Below, piece by piece: positions 44,796 to 57,734 of a stretch of DNA of 64,000 nt. Each line of letters begins with the position of its first letter. Position 1 is the first letter of the stretch. The position numbers were made by a program, and so were the translations under genes. Origin of the DNA: Chlorops oryzae. Its lineage: Eukaryota; Arthropoda; Insecta; Diptera; Chloropidae. Below the pieces are notes generated by a model, which was not told where the DNA came from, made no database searches, and saw only the letters and a program-made list of their open reading frames with translations. Location of the stretch: NCBI GenBank assembly GCA_020466095.1, contig CM035806.1, positions 9,372,214 through 9,436,213 of the forward strand. Direction: 5' to 3'.

Positions 44796-46964
44796 TTTCC
44801 CTTAACCCATGTACATATATTTAAGCCATGTGAAAAAGCCGTGCAAAAACCGAACTGCGTGAAAAATAGTCTATAGTATAGACCAAAAAGGAGGGCCCAA
44901 AAATAGATGAATCGATGGAGGATCTTATCAAAAGTGGATGGCCAAAGTACATTAGACTCCCCGCTATCCGGGCGCTGACAAATCCGGCACCGCCTATTAT
45001 CCGTCATGGCTATCCATCAGGGGGTGTCATGGATATCGACTTGATGTTGAAAAACTTCGAGATTTTTACTTCAGATACATACATACATCTATGTAGGTAC
45101 AACGTTATTTTTGGACCTGTAGCTGTCGGATTATAAGGTATGTACTTATTTTTGAAAAATTCCAGACTAAAGGGAGACTAAGGCAGCACCTAATATATAA
45201 TAACCAAAATCGATAGTTCTACACTGCCATGCAGCAAAACGTTTCTCGGAGTTCCGGGTGCCCCGAAAACTTACTTAGAATGAAATTCAGTAATTCATCG
45301 AAAAAAGCGCATTAACTTCCCAGGGTCTAAAATGTAAAGGGCGGCCACAAAACAATAGAACAAGATAGTGGAATGTGGTGTTCAAATTGTCTAATCGAAT
45401 ATACCAATCGAATTCCAATTCAATTTCCATTACTGTAGGTATACTGCGGTCTGCTTAAGTCTACTCAACAGGGACACACGCTGCTCTCTACTATCATCGA
45501 AGCCGATTGATTGACCACGCACCCGGGGTGGGGGCTCGATATGTTTGAGGTCTTGTGTATCTCGCCCTCGCAGACGTCTTTTGTACTGGAGGCGCGCTGT
45601 CTATTAACAAGAAAGCGATAGGCTATGTTCATATGTCACCGTTTGATAGATCCGACCGACGGACGGACGGACGGACAGTCATGCAGCCAGTCCGCCGCTT
45701 TATGAGACTTATAAAAGTGAAACTATTAAATTTGCTTTTCGTCTGACGTGCTTAATATTTTTTGTATTCTCTCCATTCGCCCTTTGCGCGCCGATGGTCG
45801 ATGGTATGGTAGGTCCCCCACGGTATTGTTGTGAGTCCACTCCTCGTCGTTGCATGGCCGTTCGACGTTGATAAGTCTGCGCCCTGCTGCAGTGTCAGTC
45901 AACCGTTTCAACCGCGTCCATTCAGAGGGTATGTAATAAAATAATTTGTTCAGTTTTTGAGATATTTGTTGGGTCCGCTTTGGTGTTTGTTTGTTTGTTT
46001 GTTCGCGTTCGTTCAATCGTCTGTCTGTCCGTTTATTACAACAATTGATAATAACAAAGCATTCATTATAAATGACAAATTTCCGTAAAAGTTTATTGGC
46101 TTTTTTGTTGTTGTTGTTTGTGTTTTTACCTTTTCGGAATTTATTTTTCGATTTTCTGAGACACACAAATGAATATGCGTGGGGGGGCTTGAATGAACTG
46201 GCGAACGAGCAGAGCAAGAAACTTGAGTTGAAGTTAGGATTATTAGGGTAATGTACGAAATGTTATTGTCTCTGCCCCCCCGCCCCCTCCCCCTCTCTTC
46301 CAGCACAATATGGCTGGCTTCTGTCGACGTTCCGTCATTTTGTCATAATCAAAATTTGAGGCAATTCTGGTGCCGAGTAGTGTGGCCATTTCGTGCTACC
46401 TATCGGAGGACAGAGGGACCGAAACGCAGAGACAATTTCATTTTATGCATAATTTATACGTCGTTTGTTTGGCCGGTCGGGCTCGTTGGCTGCTGCTTTG
46501 TCATCGACGCATATCATCAACGCAATTTCCAGTTGAAATGCCAAAAAAAAAAAAAAATAAAAAATAAAAAAAAAAAATAAGAAGTAAAAATAAAAAAAAT
46601 ATTTAAAAAATATATTTAAAAAAATTTTTTTTTAAATTTAAAAAATTTAAAAAATTTTAAAAATCATTTCAATATTTCTTCCATTTCGAATTTAATCGGT
46701 TTTTTTGTTGGACACTCGCATTCGTTTATGCCATTCACACTGTGGTTAGGCCATTTGGACACGCTCGTAACGCTTTCAAAATATCACAACGCATTTGTTT
46801 AAACTAATTAGTAATCAATCGTTTAAATATTTTATTGATGCGATACGCGGACGAAAGCTACGCGGCGACAAGTTTGCGTATAGATTCATTCATCAGCGAT
46901 AAGCACATAAGCCGAAACATTTTTCGTATAAATATATTTATCTATAGATACGAGTATGTAACTC

Positions 46965-47000
<36 letters not shown>

Positions 47001-47025
47001 TGTTCTATTTTATTTATTATTGCCA
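44796..47025. other. Non-coding stretch with simple repeats
   Basis: No gene supported. (ACGG)n at about 45656-45675, GTTT run near 45985-46003, C-rich CCCCCGCCCC at 46275-46293, A-rich DNA at 46540-46660 and TG run at about 46970-46996. Confidence 0.5.
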
Positions 47026-47393
47026 CCCTGCAGGAAACCTGTCGCCTAATGGCCCCATGTCTATATAGACGTCAATATAGACACGAGAACTAGTTCCAGC
47101 ATCAACAGTATTTATAGGCGGTGTCATTAGAGCAACTGTAATGTCAAGAAGTATAGTTCATCTTTATTGACCATGTCAACAACGTGTCTCCTTATAAAGC
47201 GAAAGAGTACTCCTTTTGTCTACATAATAGTACCAACGTCAATAGTTTTTCGGTCTTCTGTTGACATTCAATGACAACTCAATGTTAAATGTCAATAACG
47301 CAAAGCATTGCGACGGGTATAGCTTGTCAGTAGTACTGTTGACGCAGTCAGTAGAGAAAGAGTATAGATTCACTATTGACATTTCCTGCAGGG
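47026..47393. mobile_element. 368-bp TIR element (family CCCTGCAGGAAA), deleted relative of 34543-35426
   Basis: The ends are CCCTGCAGGAAACCTGTCG and GACATTTCCTGCAGGG, with CA directly outside both (47024-47025 and 47394-47395), so the 2-bp target here is neither TA nor AT. It is inverted relative to the 34543 element and lacks its tRNA-like middle. TGTCAATA/TATTGACA words are spread through the body. Confidence 0.88.
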
Positions 47394-47395
47394 CA

Positions 47396-48289
47396 GTGTA
47401 AAATAAAAGACAGAGCTTGAATTTTATTTGTTTTTCCATTCCATTCGACGAATATTTATCGCTTTGCCGCATTGTTTGAGCGGAACTAATTAGTGTTTTA
47501 TCTAATGAAGCTACATAAGGGCATTCAGAGAAAGCTATAATTCAAAATTTTTATTATTTTTTTTTTTTTAAATTTCGATTTATAAATTCAGGAGAATCAA
47601 TTATGCATCAATATTTATTGACAGTTGTGACAATGAAAGTCTTTCGAAAATAAAAGAGCAAAATGTGTTAATATCATGAATTAAGGTCATGTGTTTTGTC
47701 TTTTGCTCAATTTTTTTTTTTTTTTTTTTTATATGTGGACGAGAAATTTTTTTTAAAATTTTTTTTTTATTAAGTTTCGAATTGTTTTGATTGGGAGAAT
47801 CTTGGATATTGATGGGGTTAGATAGAGATGTTCAGTCGAACCGTTTATTTAGAGAGATGGGCTGGTTTCTGAAAATTTTGCAAAACATTGCATTTCATTT
47901 TAAAGATTCGATAGGCTTCAACTTTTATGAATAAAGACGGATTTTTCTGAGCGCGGCGAAGGTAAGATTATATAATGTCTATATTCATTGTGTGCGTCGT
48001 ATATGGTGTTGATAGATTCAATCAGGGAAATAAAAAGACATTTTTTATGGTAGATTGGACCTATTTTTTGATACATAATTAAATTATTAGAAGAAACTTT
48101 TCTATAGTTCCCAAATGAAGATTTAAAATTTTTGAATTTAATTTTTATTATTTGCAATGGTTTAAATAATAGCGCCGGTTTAAATTTAACTTGATTCTTT
48201 ATTGTCTCCTTTCTTTTTTTCCCTTTCTTCTATTGATTTTTCACTTTTTTTCTGATTCCTTTTACTTTTTCTTCGAATTTCTTTTATTA
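47396..48289. other. Non-coding stretch, no gene seen
   Basis: AT-rich DNA with T runs at 47550-47569 and 47708-47730. No repeat family recognised. Confidence 0.5.
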
Positions 48290-49018
48290 CAGTGAAACCT
48301 CCACTCTGCGGACACTCCCATATGCGGACAACAACTCTTATAATCGGACAAAATTTTAAAATCTTAGCTTTACGATCTTCTTTCAGTACAAACTCACCTC
48401 TCATATACGGACACTCCCAAATGCGGACACTCTTTAAATCGGACAGGAAATTTTCGAATTTTTGGTCTATAACACCTCTTATATACGGACACCAAAATGA
48501 CAATAAATCTAAAAACCTTCGTATAATAGTTTTAAAAAATTCTAAATTACTGATTACTTTGTACTGATTACTGTATATGTAACTGTATTAAGCTCAACAT
48601 CCAATATTGGGATACATTCAATCATATAGCTTAGGCTACAATGTTTCGCATTGCGAGAGCTCGATACGGGGAAATTTCGGAAATTGAATATTTCTCGTTG
48701 CGAGGTTGTTTTCAAATAATGATGTAGGAACTTCTTAAATTTTAGCGGTGCAATTTTACTCATTCTAAAGTATTAATATACCACAAGTAAGGTATAGATT
48801 GGTATTTGGTTCTAATATTGCATTACATTAGAAGTGAAATTAAGCTAGCAACTGCGTAACGCAGAACTCTAATTGAAAATTGAAAAGCGCGTGGCGCAAT
48901 ATTGAATTTTGAACTTTAAATGTTTTTATTTACATTGTCCCCTCCCATATGCGGACATCTCCCATATCGGAACAAAATTTTGCTAACCGTCAGTGTCCGC
49001 ATATGGGAGGTTTCACTG
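48290..49018. mobile_element. TA-target TIR element with GCGGACA ends, 729 bp
   Basis: The ends are CAGTGAAACCTCC and GGAGGTTTCACTG, with TA outside both (48288-48289 and 49019-49020). CATATGCGGACA and related TCGGACA words repeat in the first 200 bp and again at the right end. CAGT ends and TA target suggest the pogo/Tigger branch of Tc1/mariner. A fragment related to the foldback at 23963-24858 occupies 48588-48930, so this element has taken an insertion or capture. Confidence 0.82.
48588..48930 (-). mobile_element. Fragment related to the 23963-24858 foldback element
   Basis: Shared blocks, inverted relative to the first copy, include ATTCAATCATAT, GCATTGCGAGAGC, TATTGCATTAC and AGAAGTGAAATTA with GATTGGTA and TTGGTTC. 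Alignment by eye is patchy but ordered. It lies inside the 48290-49018 element, with unclear edges. Confidence 0.65.
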
Positions 49019-49160
49019 TATTTTCCTTATTTTTCTTCTTCTTCCCTTTATTATTTTCTTTCTTGTTCAGTTACTTCCTTTTTGCATCATATTTTCTTCT
49101 TTTCTTAATTCTGTTTAATCTTCTCTAGTATTATAACTCTTTGTTTTTCTCGTAATTCTT

Positions 49161-49312
49161 TCTTTATTCTTCTCTTTATTCTTCTCTTTATTCTTCTCTT
49201 TATTCTTCTCTTTATTCTTCTCTTTATTCTTCTCTTTATTCTTCTCTTTATTCTTCTCTTTATTCTTCTCTTTATTCTTCTCTTTATTCTTCTCTTTATT
49301 CTTCTCTTTATT
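49161..49312. repeat. 12-bp minisatellite (TTTATTCTTCTC)
   Basis: About 12-13 nearly perfect units of TTTATTCTTCTC. Surrounding DNA (49020-49850) is TTCT-rich pyrimidine sequence that looks like the same repeat worn down. The Ser/Leu-rich frame at 49440-49625 comes from this. Confidence 0.95.
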
Positions 49313-49850
49313 TTTCTGCTCTTTATTCCTCTCTTCCTTCCTATCTCTTTTTTCCGATTCTTTTATTTTTTCTCCTTTCCGTTCTTTTTATTCAATTTCT
49401 GCATTTTCTTCTTTACTTTCTTCTTTTCAATAATATTCTGTGTTTCTTGGTTCCTTTTTCTTCTGCTTACTCCTTATTCTCTTTCTAGTTTTTCTCTCTT
49501 CCAGTTCTCTTTCTTCGCATTCTTCGTCTTCTCGTTCTTTTACTTCTACTTCTCTTTCTCATTTTTCTATTTCTTCGCATTCTCTTTCTTCTAACTCTCA
49601 TTACTTTTCTTCTCGTAATACTTAATCTCATTCCCTTTATTTTACTTCTCTTTCTTCTCATTCTCTATCTTCTAATTCACTTTCTTCTACTTCTATTTAC
49701 TGTTATTCTCTTTTTCTCATTCCCCTTCCTCCCGTTCTCTTCTTCCATAACTCTTCACAATTCTTCCGAATTCGTCCACATCTACTTCTTCTACTTTTCC
49801 CATTTCTTCAACTCAATAATCTTTTCTTTTTTTTTTTCTTCTTATAAACG

Positions 49851-50169
49851 CTTTTGATGTCTTACGCCTTATGCATTTACTTAAACCCCTCGAGGCCCCG
49901 ATTTTCCTCATCATTCCACAAAGAGTTTCCCTCGTTCGCGCAATGTTCATGAAAAATGTAATAAAAATAAAAATTAAATATGAAAACAAAACATGCCACT
50001 TCGGAATTGAAATGTGTACTCAAAATTTTCACATGAATTTCTCAGAAAGAGGAAAAATTTTTGAACTCGTTAATATTTGTCGAGTAAACCCAAATATTTA
50101 TGCTCGAATAATATTTATTTTGCTATTAAAATAGACGCCGAATGAACATACGCGCAAGCGAATACCCGC

Positions 50170-50202
<33 letters not shown>

Positions 50203-50760
50203 AAAAGCACCAGCATGCACATAAGCAAATATGAATGAGCAAATAAATAAATGTGTGTACACAGACTTATGCCCGATACTGTATGCCGTTTAAGTAAAGC
50301 GGAGAAGAAAAAGAAAGAAAAAACATTAAAAATAAATGCGTTGATATCTTCAAGTAGTGCAGAGAGCGACTCCGATTGAAGTGATTTGAAATTACCTTAC
50401 ATTATGCCAGTCGACATGAAACGACCCAAGGGGACCGAAGGGAAATGGGGAAGGGGAAGGGGAAGAGCGAAGGAAGTGTGTGCGGTGGGAAGAGCAGGGG
50501 TTTTTTTTTTAACGCGAGATCTAAGACGATAAGTTAAATAAATAAAACGTCAAAGCTACATGAAGAAGCATACACATACATACATACATACATGTACGAA
50601 TAATGATGTGTTAAAGATGATGAACGGGGGGAAGAAGAGTCAAGTCAAACATGGGGTTCAGTGAATGACTCTGAAGTGTAGACTGATTACTTATAAGAAG
50701 AAATCGCTATGCTTTTCTTTGATATTGGGAAACCGTTTTCGATCTGCTTGAGCTGGTTTT
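49851..50760. other. Non-coding stretch with CAA and CATA repeats
   Basis: No gene supported. (CAA)n at about 50168-50200, (GGGAAG)-like purine run at 50440-50470, (CATA)n at about 50573-50592. Confidence 0.55.
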
Positions 50761-51458
50761 CTGATATTTTTTTTCTTCAATTACTTATTTATTAATTTAT
50801 TTATTTTTAATTTTTTAGTTATTTTTAATTTTTATAAATATTATATTAAATTTTATTTGTTTATTTATAATTATTTATATTTTTTATATTTTATTTTGAA
50901 ATTATTTATGATTTAATAAATTTAAATTTTCTAATTATATAAAATTTTTTTATTTTTTTTATTTTGAAAAATATTTTAATAAAAAAAATTTTTTTTAAAT
51001 TTTATTTTATTTTTTTGAAAGTATTTAAAAAAAAAATTTTTTTTTTTAGTTATTTAATTTACTTTGAATATTTTTTATTTATTCTATTTTATTATTCATA
51101 TATTTTTTAATTATTTTTCTTCTATTAATTCTAGCTTTTTATTCATTTTTTTAAAAAAAAATTTTTTAAATTTTTTTTTATTTTTTTAAATTTTTTTTTA
51201 ATTTTAATTTTTTTAATTTTATTTTTTTTAAATTTTATTTTTTAATTATTTTTTATTTACTCACTCCATTAAAATTGATTTCATTTCTTTTTTTATTTAT
51301 TTAATTTTAATTTTTTATTTTCTTTTATTTTTTATAAGTAATTATTTAAATAAGTATGTATTTTGAATTTTTAAAATTATTTTTTAAATTATTTTTTTAA
51401 TTATTTTTTTTAAATTATTTTTTTTCAATTATTTATTTTAAACTAATTTTTACTTATG
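50761..51458. repeat. T/A-rich low-complexity tract
   Basis: About 700 bp of TTTATTT / AAATTTTTTT words with few other bases, less strand-biased than 17001-18160 because A runs alternate with T runs (for example 51030-51042, 51155-51180), so it can form many local hairpins. No gene. Confidence 0.85.
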
Positions 51459-51460
51459 TA

Positions 51461-51611
51461 AAGAGTACTCTCTCTCCTTGCGGACACTCCTCTTAAGCGG
51501 ACACTGTTTGAGAATGCTCCAGATGTCCTGCCTCTCTAAAAGTTTCCTCTCAAGCGGACATACTTTGGGGTCCAGTAGGTGTCCGCTTAAGAGAGAGAGA
51601 GAGTACAACTG
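51461..51611. mobile_element. Short TA-target MITE with GCGGACA ends, 151 bp
   Basis: The left arm contains GTACTCTCTCTCCTTGCGGA and AAGCGGACACTG; the right arm contains GGTGTCCGCTTAAGAGAGAG and GAGTACAACTG followed by TA. TA lies outside both proposed ends. It shares arms with the longer element at 57621-58608 and the GCGGACA word with 48290-49018. The outermost left bases (AAGAG) no longer match the right (CAGTTG), so the left end is damaged. Confidence 0.7.
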
Positions 51612-51613
51612 TA

Positions 51614-54600
51614 TTCTATAATCTTTTATTGTTTTATTTATTTGTGAATTACTTTCTTTTTTGAACTCCTCTTCATTCCATCTGCCAGCGGGCGATAATT
51701 TTTTGACGCCACTTGTTCATTCTTCATTTCACATCAGTTCACTTCACTTCAGTGTCAATGCTCAATGATCGCCCAATCAATTTCAGAAAACCGCACACAC
51801 GAACACGAACGCACTCCTAAAATCGAATTCCCAGAAAGAAAAAAAAAAAAAAACGCGCAGGACAACGCAACAACACACACACACACACACAGAGATACAC
51901 ACATTACGGGAAGAGAAAGGAATTGTTCCCCTTTGCACCCTTTGTTACTTTTCACAGCCATCGGTTGTGTTTAACAAACAAAAACGCCTGCTTTTGGAGA
52001 GTACTTTTCGTCTCTAGCAACATTTGTGTAGTATCTTTCAAAATCTGTCTCTCTATCGCTCACTCGCTCACTCACTCACTCACATTGTTACTTTAATTCT
52101 TTGCCTTTCTCGCTATCTGCGACAGCGTGTTTTATTATAATTATGACCCTCATCAAAATTATTTAATTTCGACCCTTTTCTCTCATAAATACTTGATGAG
52201 CTCGTGCAGCTTGAATTGAATAGTCTTAGAGACACGACGAACATACACAAATTGGCACAAACAAATAAAGATATATATATATATATATACGTATACATGT
52301 ACATCTATATAGCCAACTGTGTATGCATACATTTCCGCCCTACTGTATCTTTTCGTGCGTTCGGATATATTCCAAAAGGGGGATGCGATTCGTTGCCCTT
52401 AAAATGATTGCCTTATGAAAGAAGTGCAAAATATAGCGATTATTTTGTAGAAGTTCAACAGAATTTTTACCCTTCAAGAGATGACGAACGAACGAACGAA
52501 CGAACGAGGGAACGAACGGACGGACGGACGGACGCAGGAACGTGTTTTTCTTTCTTTCTCTTTAGTAAACTCTTTTCCGGTTCCTTTCTGTTAATATGAT
52601 ATTTTATAAGCTGACATTAACATTCACCCCTTATCCTTATCATAAAGGAGGGCGCTCTTTTGTGAAGGGGCAGCTATTCTTTACTACACTTCCTCTTTAC
52701 CCTTTATTTTTAGGCATGAGTTGGCTCAGATTGAGTTCACTTGAATTCCGCTGAGTTGTGTTCCGTTGAGTTGGGTTGGGTTGGGTTGGGTTGCTTGCCT
52801 TGCGTTGCGTTGCGTTGCGCTGAGTTGCGTTGCGTTGGGATGGGATGGATTTTGTGAAACCATATTTTGGGGGTTACGAAGTAGACAGAGAAACTTTAAG
52901 AATTCTCTGAATTTTATTATTATTATTTATTTTTAATGAGACTCTCAAAACAATTTGCCATTACCGCAAAATCGCATCAAATGAAGACGAGGTGCCTTCT
53001 TCAAAACCGATTCAAGAAGGGTGAAAGATTCAAAAAGGGGGAAAAAGAAAAGAAAGAAGAAAAATCAGAAGAAAAAAAATTCCTGAACGCAGCACATTTC
53101 GGTGTGTTCGAAAAACCACAGACCTCAGATGATTTGAGGCGATTGTAAGTTAAGATAACGTGGCCAGCCACTCTGTGATTTGACAACGAAAGCTATAGTC
53201 CTTATACACATACATACATACATACATACATCATACATACATACATCATTTAGACATTAGTCGAAGAAAAGATCCGAATTCATCAAAGTAATTTTGCAGT
53301 TTTCCGATCCTCATTTCCCGCCCTGTTCTACGCGTTCTACACGTTATGGGCTTACGAGTTGTACATGTAGAGCGCTCATGTCAAATATATGCAAATTGGA
53401 AAGCTGTGTGTGCAGTCCAGATAGACATTAAAATTGCCCATTGTCCCGGAGGTGGCATCAAACGATGTATTCAACATGATGACGTAGAACGAAAAGCGCT
53501 TAACGAGGAACACATCGACGGACAGGCGGACGGACGAACGAATGGACAAATAGACCCATAGACCGATAGACAGGCAGTTGCAAAAGCATATGTTACTGCG
53601 TGTGTATCTGGAAAAAATGCTGGGACAGGCAACGTAAAATGGTCAACGGGCGTGGAGATGGAATGTGATGAGCGAAGGCAGGCGGCGGGGAAGGTGAACA
53701 ACATCCATTACAGCGGATCCTAAAATGCTTGGGATTTGCGGACTCATGTGTGTGTGTGTGTTCAGTGTTGAGTGAACGAAATGTCTGCAACATGCATACG
53801 AAATGAAGAATTGAACCGGGATGATGATATGGCATGGCATGAGTTGGCTTGGCTTTGCTCGGTTCGGTGTGGTTCGGTTCGGATCGAGTCAAGAGCTTGA
53901 GGGCGAAATTACATTGCTCATAAGTGCCACACAGGCACGCAAGCATACACACACACACACACACCACACACACACACACACACAAACATAAGAAGGCGCA
54001 TCTATTCACATACATAAGTATGTTGCTCGAAAGGAATGAATTTTGTGGCTGGCTGAACGGACGAATGGACGGCCGAACGGACGCGAACGATGGAGCATAC
54101 GGTTTCGGGCCTTTGGGCTTTTGGCGTGTGGTCAGTTCATTTGTAATGTTTGCACTGAATCCAACGGTGTCGAACTACTGCTGTCGTTCAATTTGACACC
54201 GCAAGCCGACGTCTTTGCCGAAACCGAAATCGAAATCGCCATTTTCGACCGTCGTTGTTGTAATTGGTGTACTTGTTGTACCTACATACTTGTTGTTGGT
54301 TTTTGTTACTTCAGCCATCGTCATCGTGGTCAGACGTGACTATACCTGATCCTTTACGGTACCATTTAGCCGGAAAATCTATACACAATGAACGTATGTA
54401 TGCATGTGTGCGTGAGCTCTTATCCGTTTGTGTGGCTGTGTCGATTTGTGGCCATTAAAATGTTTTCATATTGTTAGCTTCGAGTTTCATTACATTTCGC
54501 ATTAAGCTTACACACATAGCATAAGGTAACATAACGTAACGTTACGTTTTAAGTCGAGTCGAGTCGAGCCGAGCCGCGCCGTGCCAAGTTGAAGCCGAGT

Positions 54601-55555
54601 CGGTTTGAGTTCCGCTGCTCTGCGTCGCTTTGTTGTTGTTGTTGTTGTTGTTGTTTCTTGTGTTACGCTGCGTTACGTCCGTTTGTGGTTTAGTGGCTTT
54701 GATGGTTAATTTGCGGCGTAATTTGATTGCTGTTGTTGTTAGAGCATTTTGCTTTTGTTGTTGTTAATATTTGTATGGGCCATATCTAATTATTTTACCG
54801 TTCATTAGAAGCGAGCTTTTTAAGACAATCCCCCCAACCACAAACCCCCTCTCCACACCCTCCTCTACGAATTCTCATACGCTTCAATTTGATTGACATA
54901 TGGTCGCGTTTCAAGGAGATATTGAGAAAAGTTTTTCGTTCCAGAGGCACACAGGGATATATGTACATATGTATGTGCATGTGTACGTAAACATACGTAT
55001 ACATATGATCTTAAGAGAAGGGGGAATTTAAGGCGTTGCATGGAGAACCTTTATGAACTTTAATAACTACTTATAATGGATCTTATGGCAAAAAATGAGA
55101 AGGAATCTATGAGAATCTTTGTCAATAGGAATGAATGAACTTCGAATCAAAATGTTATACAGAGTCGGGAAATTTTATGCTCAATTAACTTGGGAAGTTT
55201 TTTTTCTATTCCACTGAGTATGTATAAAGGACCAAAACTATACATATGTACAAGCCAATTGAGACCTTAAGATGAGTGACACATTGATGAATAATTGTTC
55301 GGGTTCATCGAAAAACTCTTCTTCTTACGTTGAGTTCTACACGTACGGCAGAGGAAGTTCAGACCTGGGAGATAGTTTTTCGGTTATTAAAAAAAAAAAA
55401 AAAAAACCGCTCCCAGGTTATCATCGGAGATAACAAGTGCATAAATAGTGATTCTCTTGACAATCTTAAGGTCCCTTTGAAGGCTTAAAGATCTTGAAGT
55501 AGAAAGCAGGAGAAAGACATTTTCGAGCAGAGCTCCTTGAACGCTTAAAAAGTTC
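51614..55555. other. Long non-coding stretch with microsatellites
   Basis: No gene supported. CA runs at about 51874-51891 and 53948-53986, TA run at about 52270-52289, CGAA/CGGA tetranucleotides at 52484-52533 and 53517-53545, GGGTT/GCGTT pentamers at 52765-52835, CATA run at about 53203-53246, GTT run at 54631-54652 and GAGTCGAGCC words at 54553-54590. About 54190-54330 is richer in G+C, but its frames resemble no family. Confidence 0.5.
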
Positions 55556-55788
55556 GATCTCTCTTTATCTTTATCTTTCTCCTTCTTCTTTGTTTCCTTT
55601 TCTCTGTCTCACTGCTGCCTTTTCTTCATATTCTCAATTTTTTCACCCTTTCTTTTTTCGCCTCTTTTTCTCTTTTTTTTTAATGCTCTCTCTTTTCTCG
55701 TCCACTTAATTTATCTTTTGTCTCTCTCTTTCTTTCTTTCTGTGTCTCTATTTTGCTCTCCCTCGTTGTGTCTTTCGTTCTGACTTTA

Positions 55789-55848
<60 letters not shown>

Positions 55849-56455
55849 CTCTCGTTCTCCCTCTATATCTCTCGTCATCTCTCTCGTTCCTCCTCTCTCC
55901 CTATCTCTCGGTATCTTTCTCGTTCTTCCTCTTTCTCTATCTCTCGTTATCTCTCTCGATCTCTCTCTCTCTCTCTCTCTCTCGTTCTCTCTCTCGTTCT
56001 CTCTCTCGTTCTCTCTCTCGTTCTCTCTCTCGTTCTCTCTCTCGTTCTCTCTCTCGTTCTCTCTCTCTCTCGTTCTCTCTCTCTCTCGTTCTCTCTCTCT
56101 CTCGTTCTTCTCTCTCGTTCTCTCTCTCTCTCTTCTCTCTTCTCTCTCGTTCTCTCTCTCTCTCTCGTTCTCTCTCTCTCTCTCTCGTTCTCTCTCTCTC
56201 TCTCTTCTCTTTCTTTCTCCTTCTTCTCCTTCTCTCTTCTCTCCCTTCTCCTTCCTCCCTTCTTCCTTCTCTCCTTCTCTCCTCTCTCTCTCTCTTCTCC
56301 TTCTCTCCTTCTCTTCCTTCTCTCCTTCTCTCCTTCTCTCCTTCTCTCTATCTCTCTTTCTCTCTTTCTCTCCCCTTCTCACTCCTTTTCTTTTTCGCCC
56401 GCTCTCTCCTCCTCTCCTCTCTCTCTCTCCTCTCTCTCTCACACTTCTTTCCATT
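55556..56455. repeat. 900-bp polypyrimidine tract with CT and CTCTCTCGTT repeats
   Basis: The + strand is almost only C and T. It includes an unbroken (CT)n at about 55794-55842, a 10-bp CTCTCTCGTT repeat at about 55980-56060, longer CT-with-CGTT units to about 56200, then CTTCTC words. All six frames read as Ser/Leu or Arg/Glu polymers, so the long ORFs here are not genes. Confidence 0.95.
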
Positions 56456-57620
56456 TTGCCTTTCAACAGGCTCTTGTACCATCATTTTCAATGGTCCGAA
56501 CAGTTCGACCAGAAACGGTTCCATCTGAACTACGCCCAAACGGATTAAAAATGCAAGCATTTAATTAACCATTTCAATTATTTCCACTCTCATCACACAT
56601 CACACGAAATTATTGAGTTGTCACCCATCATAGGGGAAAATAAAGTTGCATTATCGCATCGAACTGTACGAACAAACAGACAAACAATTCCAAATACGCA
56701 TGGGTATGCGATGCGACAATCAATCAATCGATCAATCAATCCGACAACACAATATCGCTTTTCAAAACTTCCAGCAGACAAAACTTTATAAATGTTAGAG
56801 GCAAAAAAAAAAAACAAAAAAAAAAAAATTAAAAAGAAAAATGAAATGGGAACGAACATGGTGCAAACTGCCCACTACGAAATGATACGGGGGATATAAA
56901 TTGAATTTATTTTCAATTTTGATTGCTTCAATTTACTCACACGCCCACACGTTAAGTGTAGCAGAAAGCACACACAATCACAGTAGAACGCCTACACGAA
57001 GGCCTCTGTCTCGCTGCCTCCTGCCCGGCTTCCTCTCCGCCTCACCGCCTCAACCACTCGTCTTTCTCTTTTCACTTCGCGCCGCACTTTTACCAAATTG
57101 AGTAAAATTGGGTAAATCTCTACTCAGGCTCTTTTTTTCTTTTCTTTTCATTTTTTTTTTTTTTTTTTTTGTGGGTGTGTAAAATAACAACAACAGTGAG
57201 AACAATAGCAACAACAATAAAAACAACAAAAACAAAAATATGGTCAAAATTATAAGGCGCACTGACCGTACAAATTGCAAACGTGTGTACGTCAAACGGC
57301 AACGCAGGGAAGGGAGAAAAAACAATGGAGGAGAGGAAAAAAATATAAGAAAAAAACGTTTTTTTTTTTGAGCGATGATGAGTGCCCAGCAGTGTTGAAT
57401 ATAAGGAAGAGAGGACCATAAGGGGCACAAGATGTGTAAAAGCTCAAAACCCGAAGAGCTGTTGAAGCCACCAGCAGCACAGTGGGAAGTGCTTGATGAA
57501 ATTGACTTCAAAAAAAAAAAAATAAATAAATAAAAAGAATTAGTCAGGATGTCGAAAGACGAAATTCCGTTTTCATTTTCAAAAGTAAAGGCTCAAATAC
57601 ACGATGTTGTGCAGCGTGTA
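56456..57620. other. Non-coding stretch, no gene seen
   Basis: A-rich at 56802-56842, T run at about 57150-57171, AACAACA triplets at 57180-57240. Nothing recognised as coding. Confidence 0.5.
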
Positions 57621-57734
57621 CAGTGTACTCTCTCCTTGCGGACACTCCTCTTAAGCGGACACTTTTTGGGATTGCTCTAGTGGCCCTGCTTCTCAAATAG
57701 GCTTCGGCTAGTTATGTTTTTTTTGGCCTATCGG

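Noticed and set aside
54043..54339. 98-residue frame in a GC-richer patch
   Set aside because: No recognisable motif; begins in an ACGG microsatellite.
55753..56568. 271-residue Ser/Leu-rich frame and its 225-residue Arg/Glu mirror
   Set aside because: Pure translation of a pyrimidine tract.
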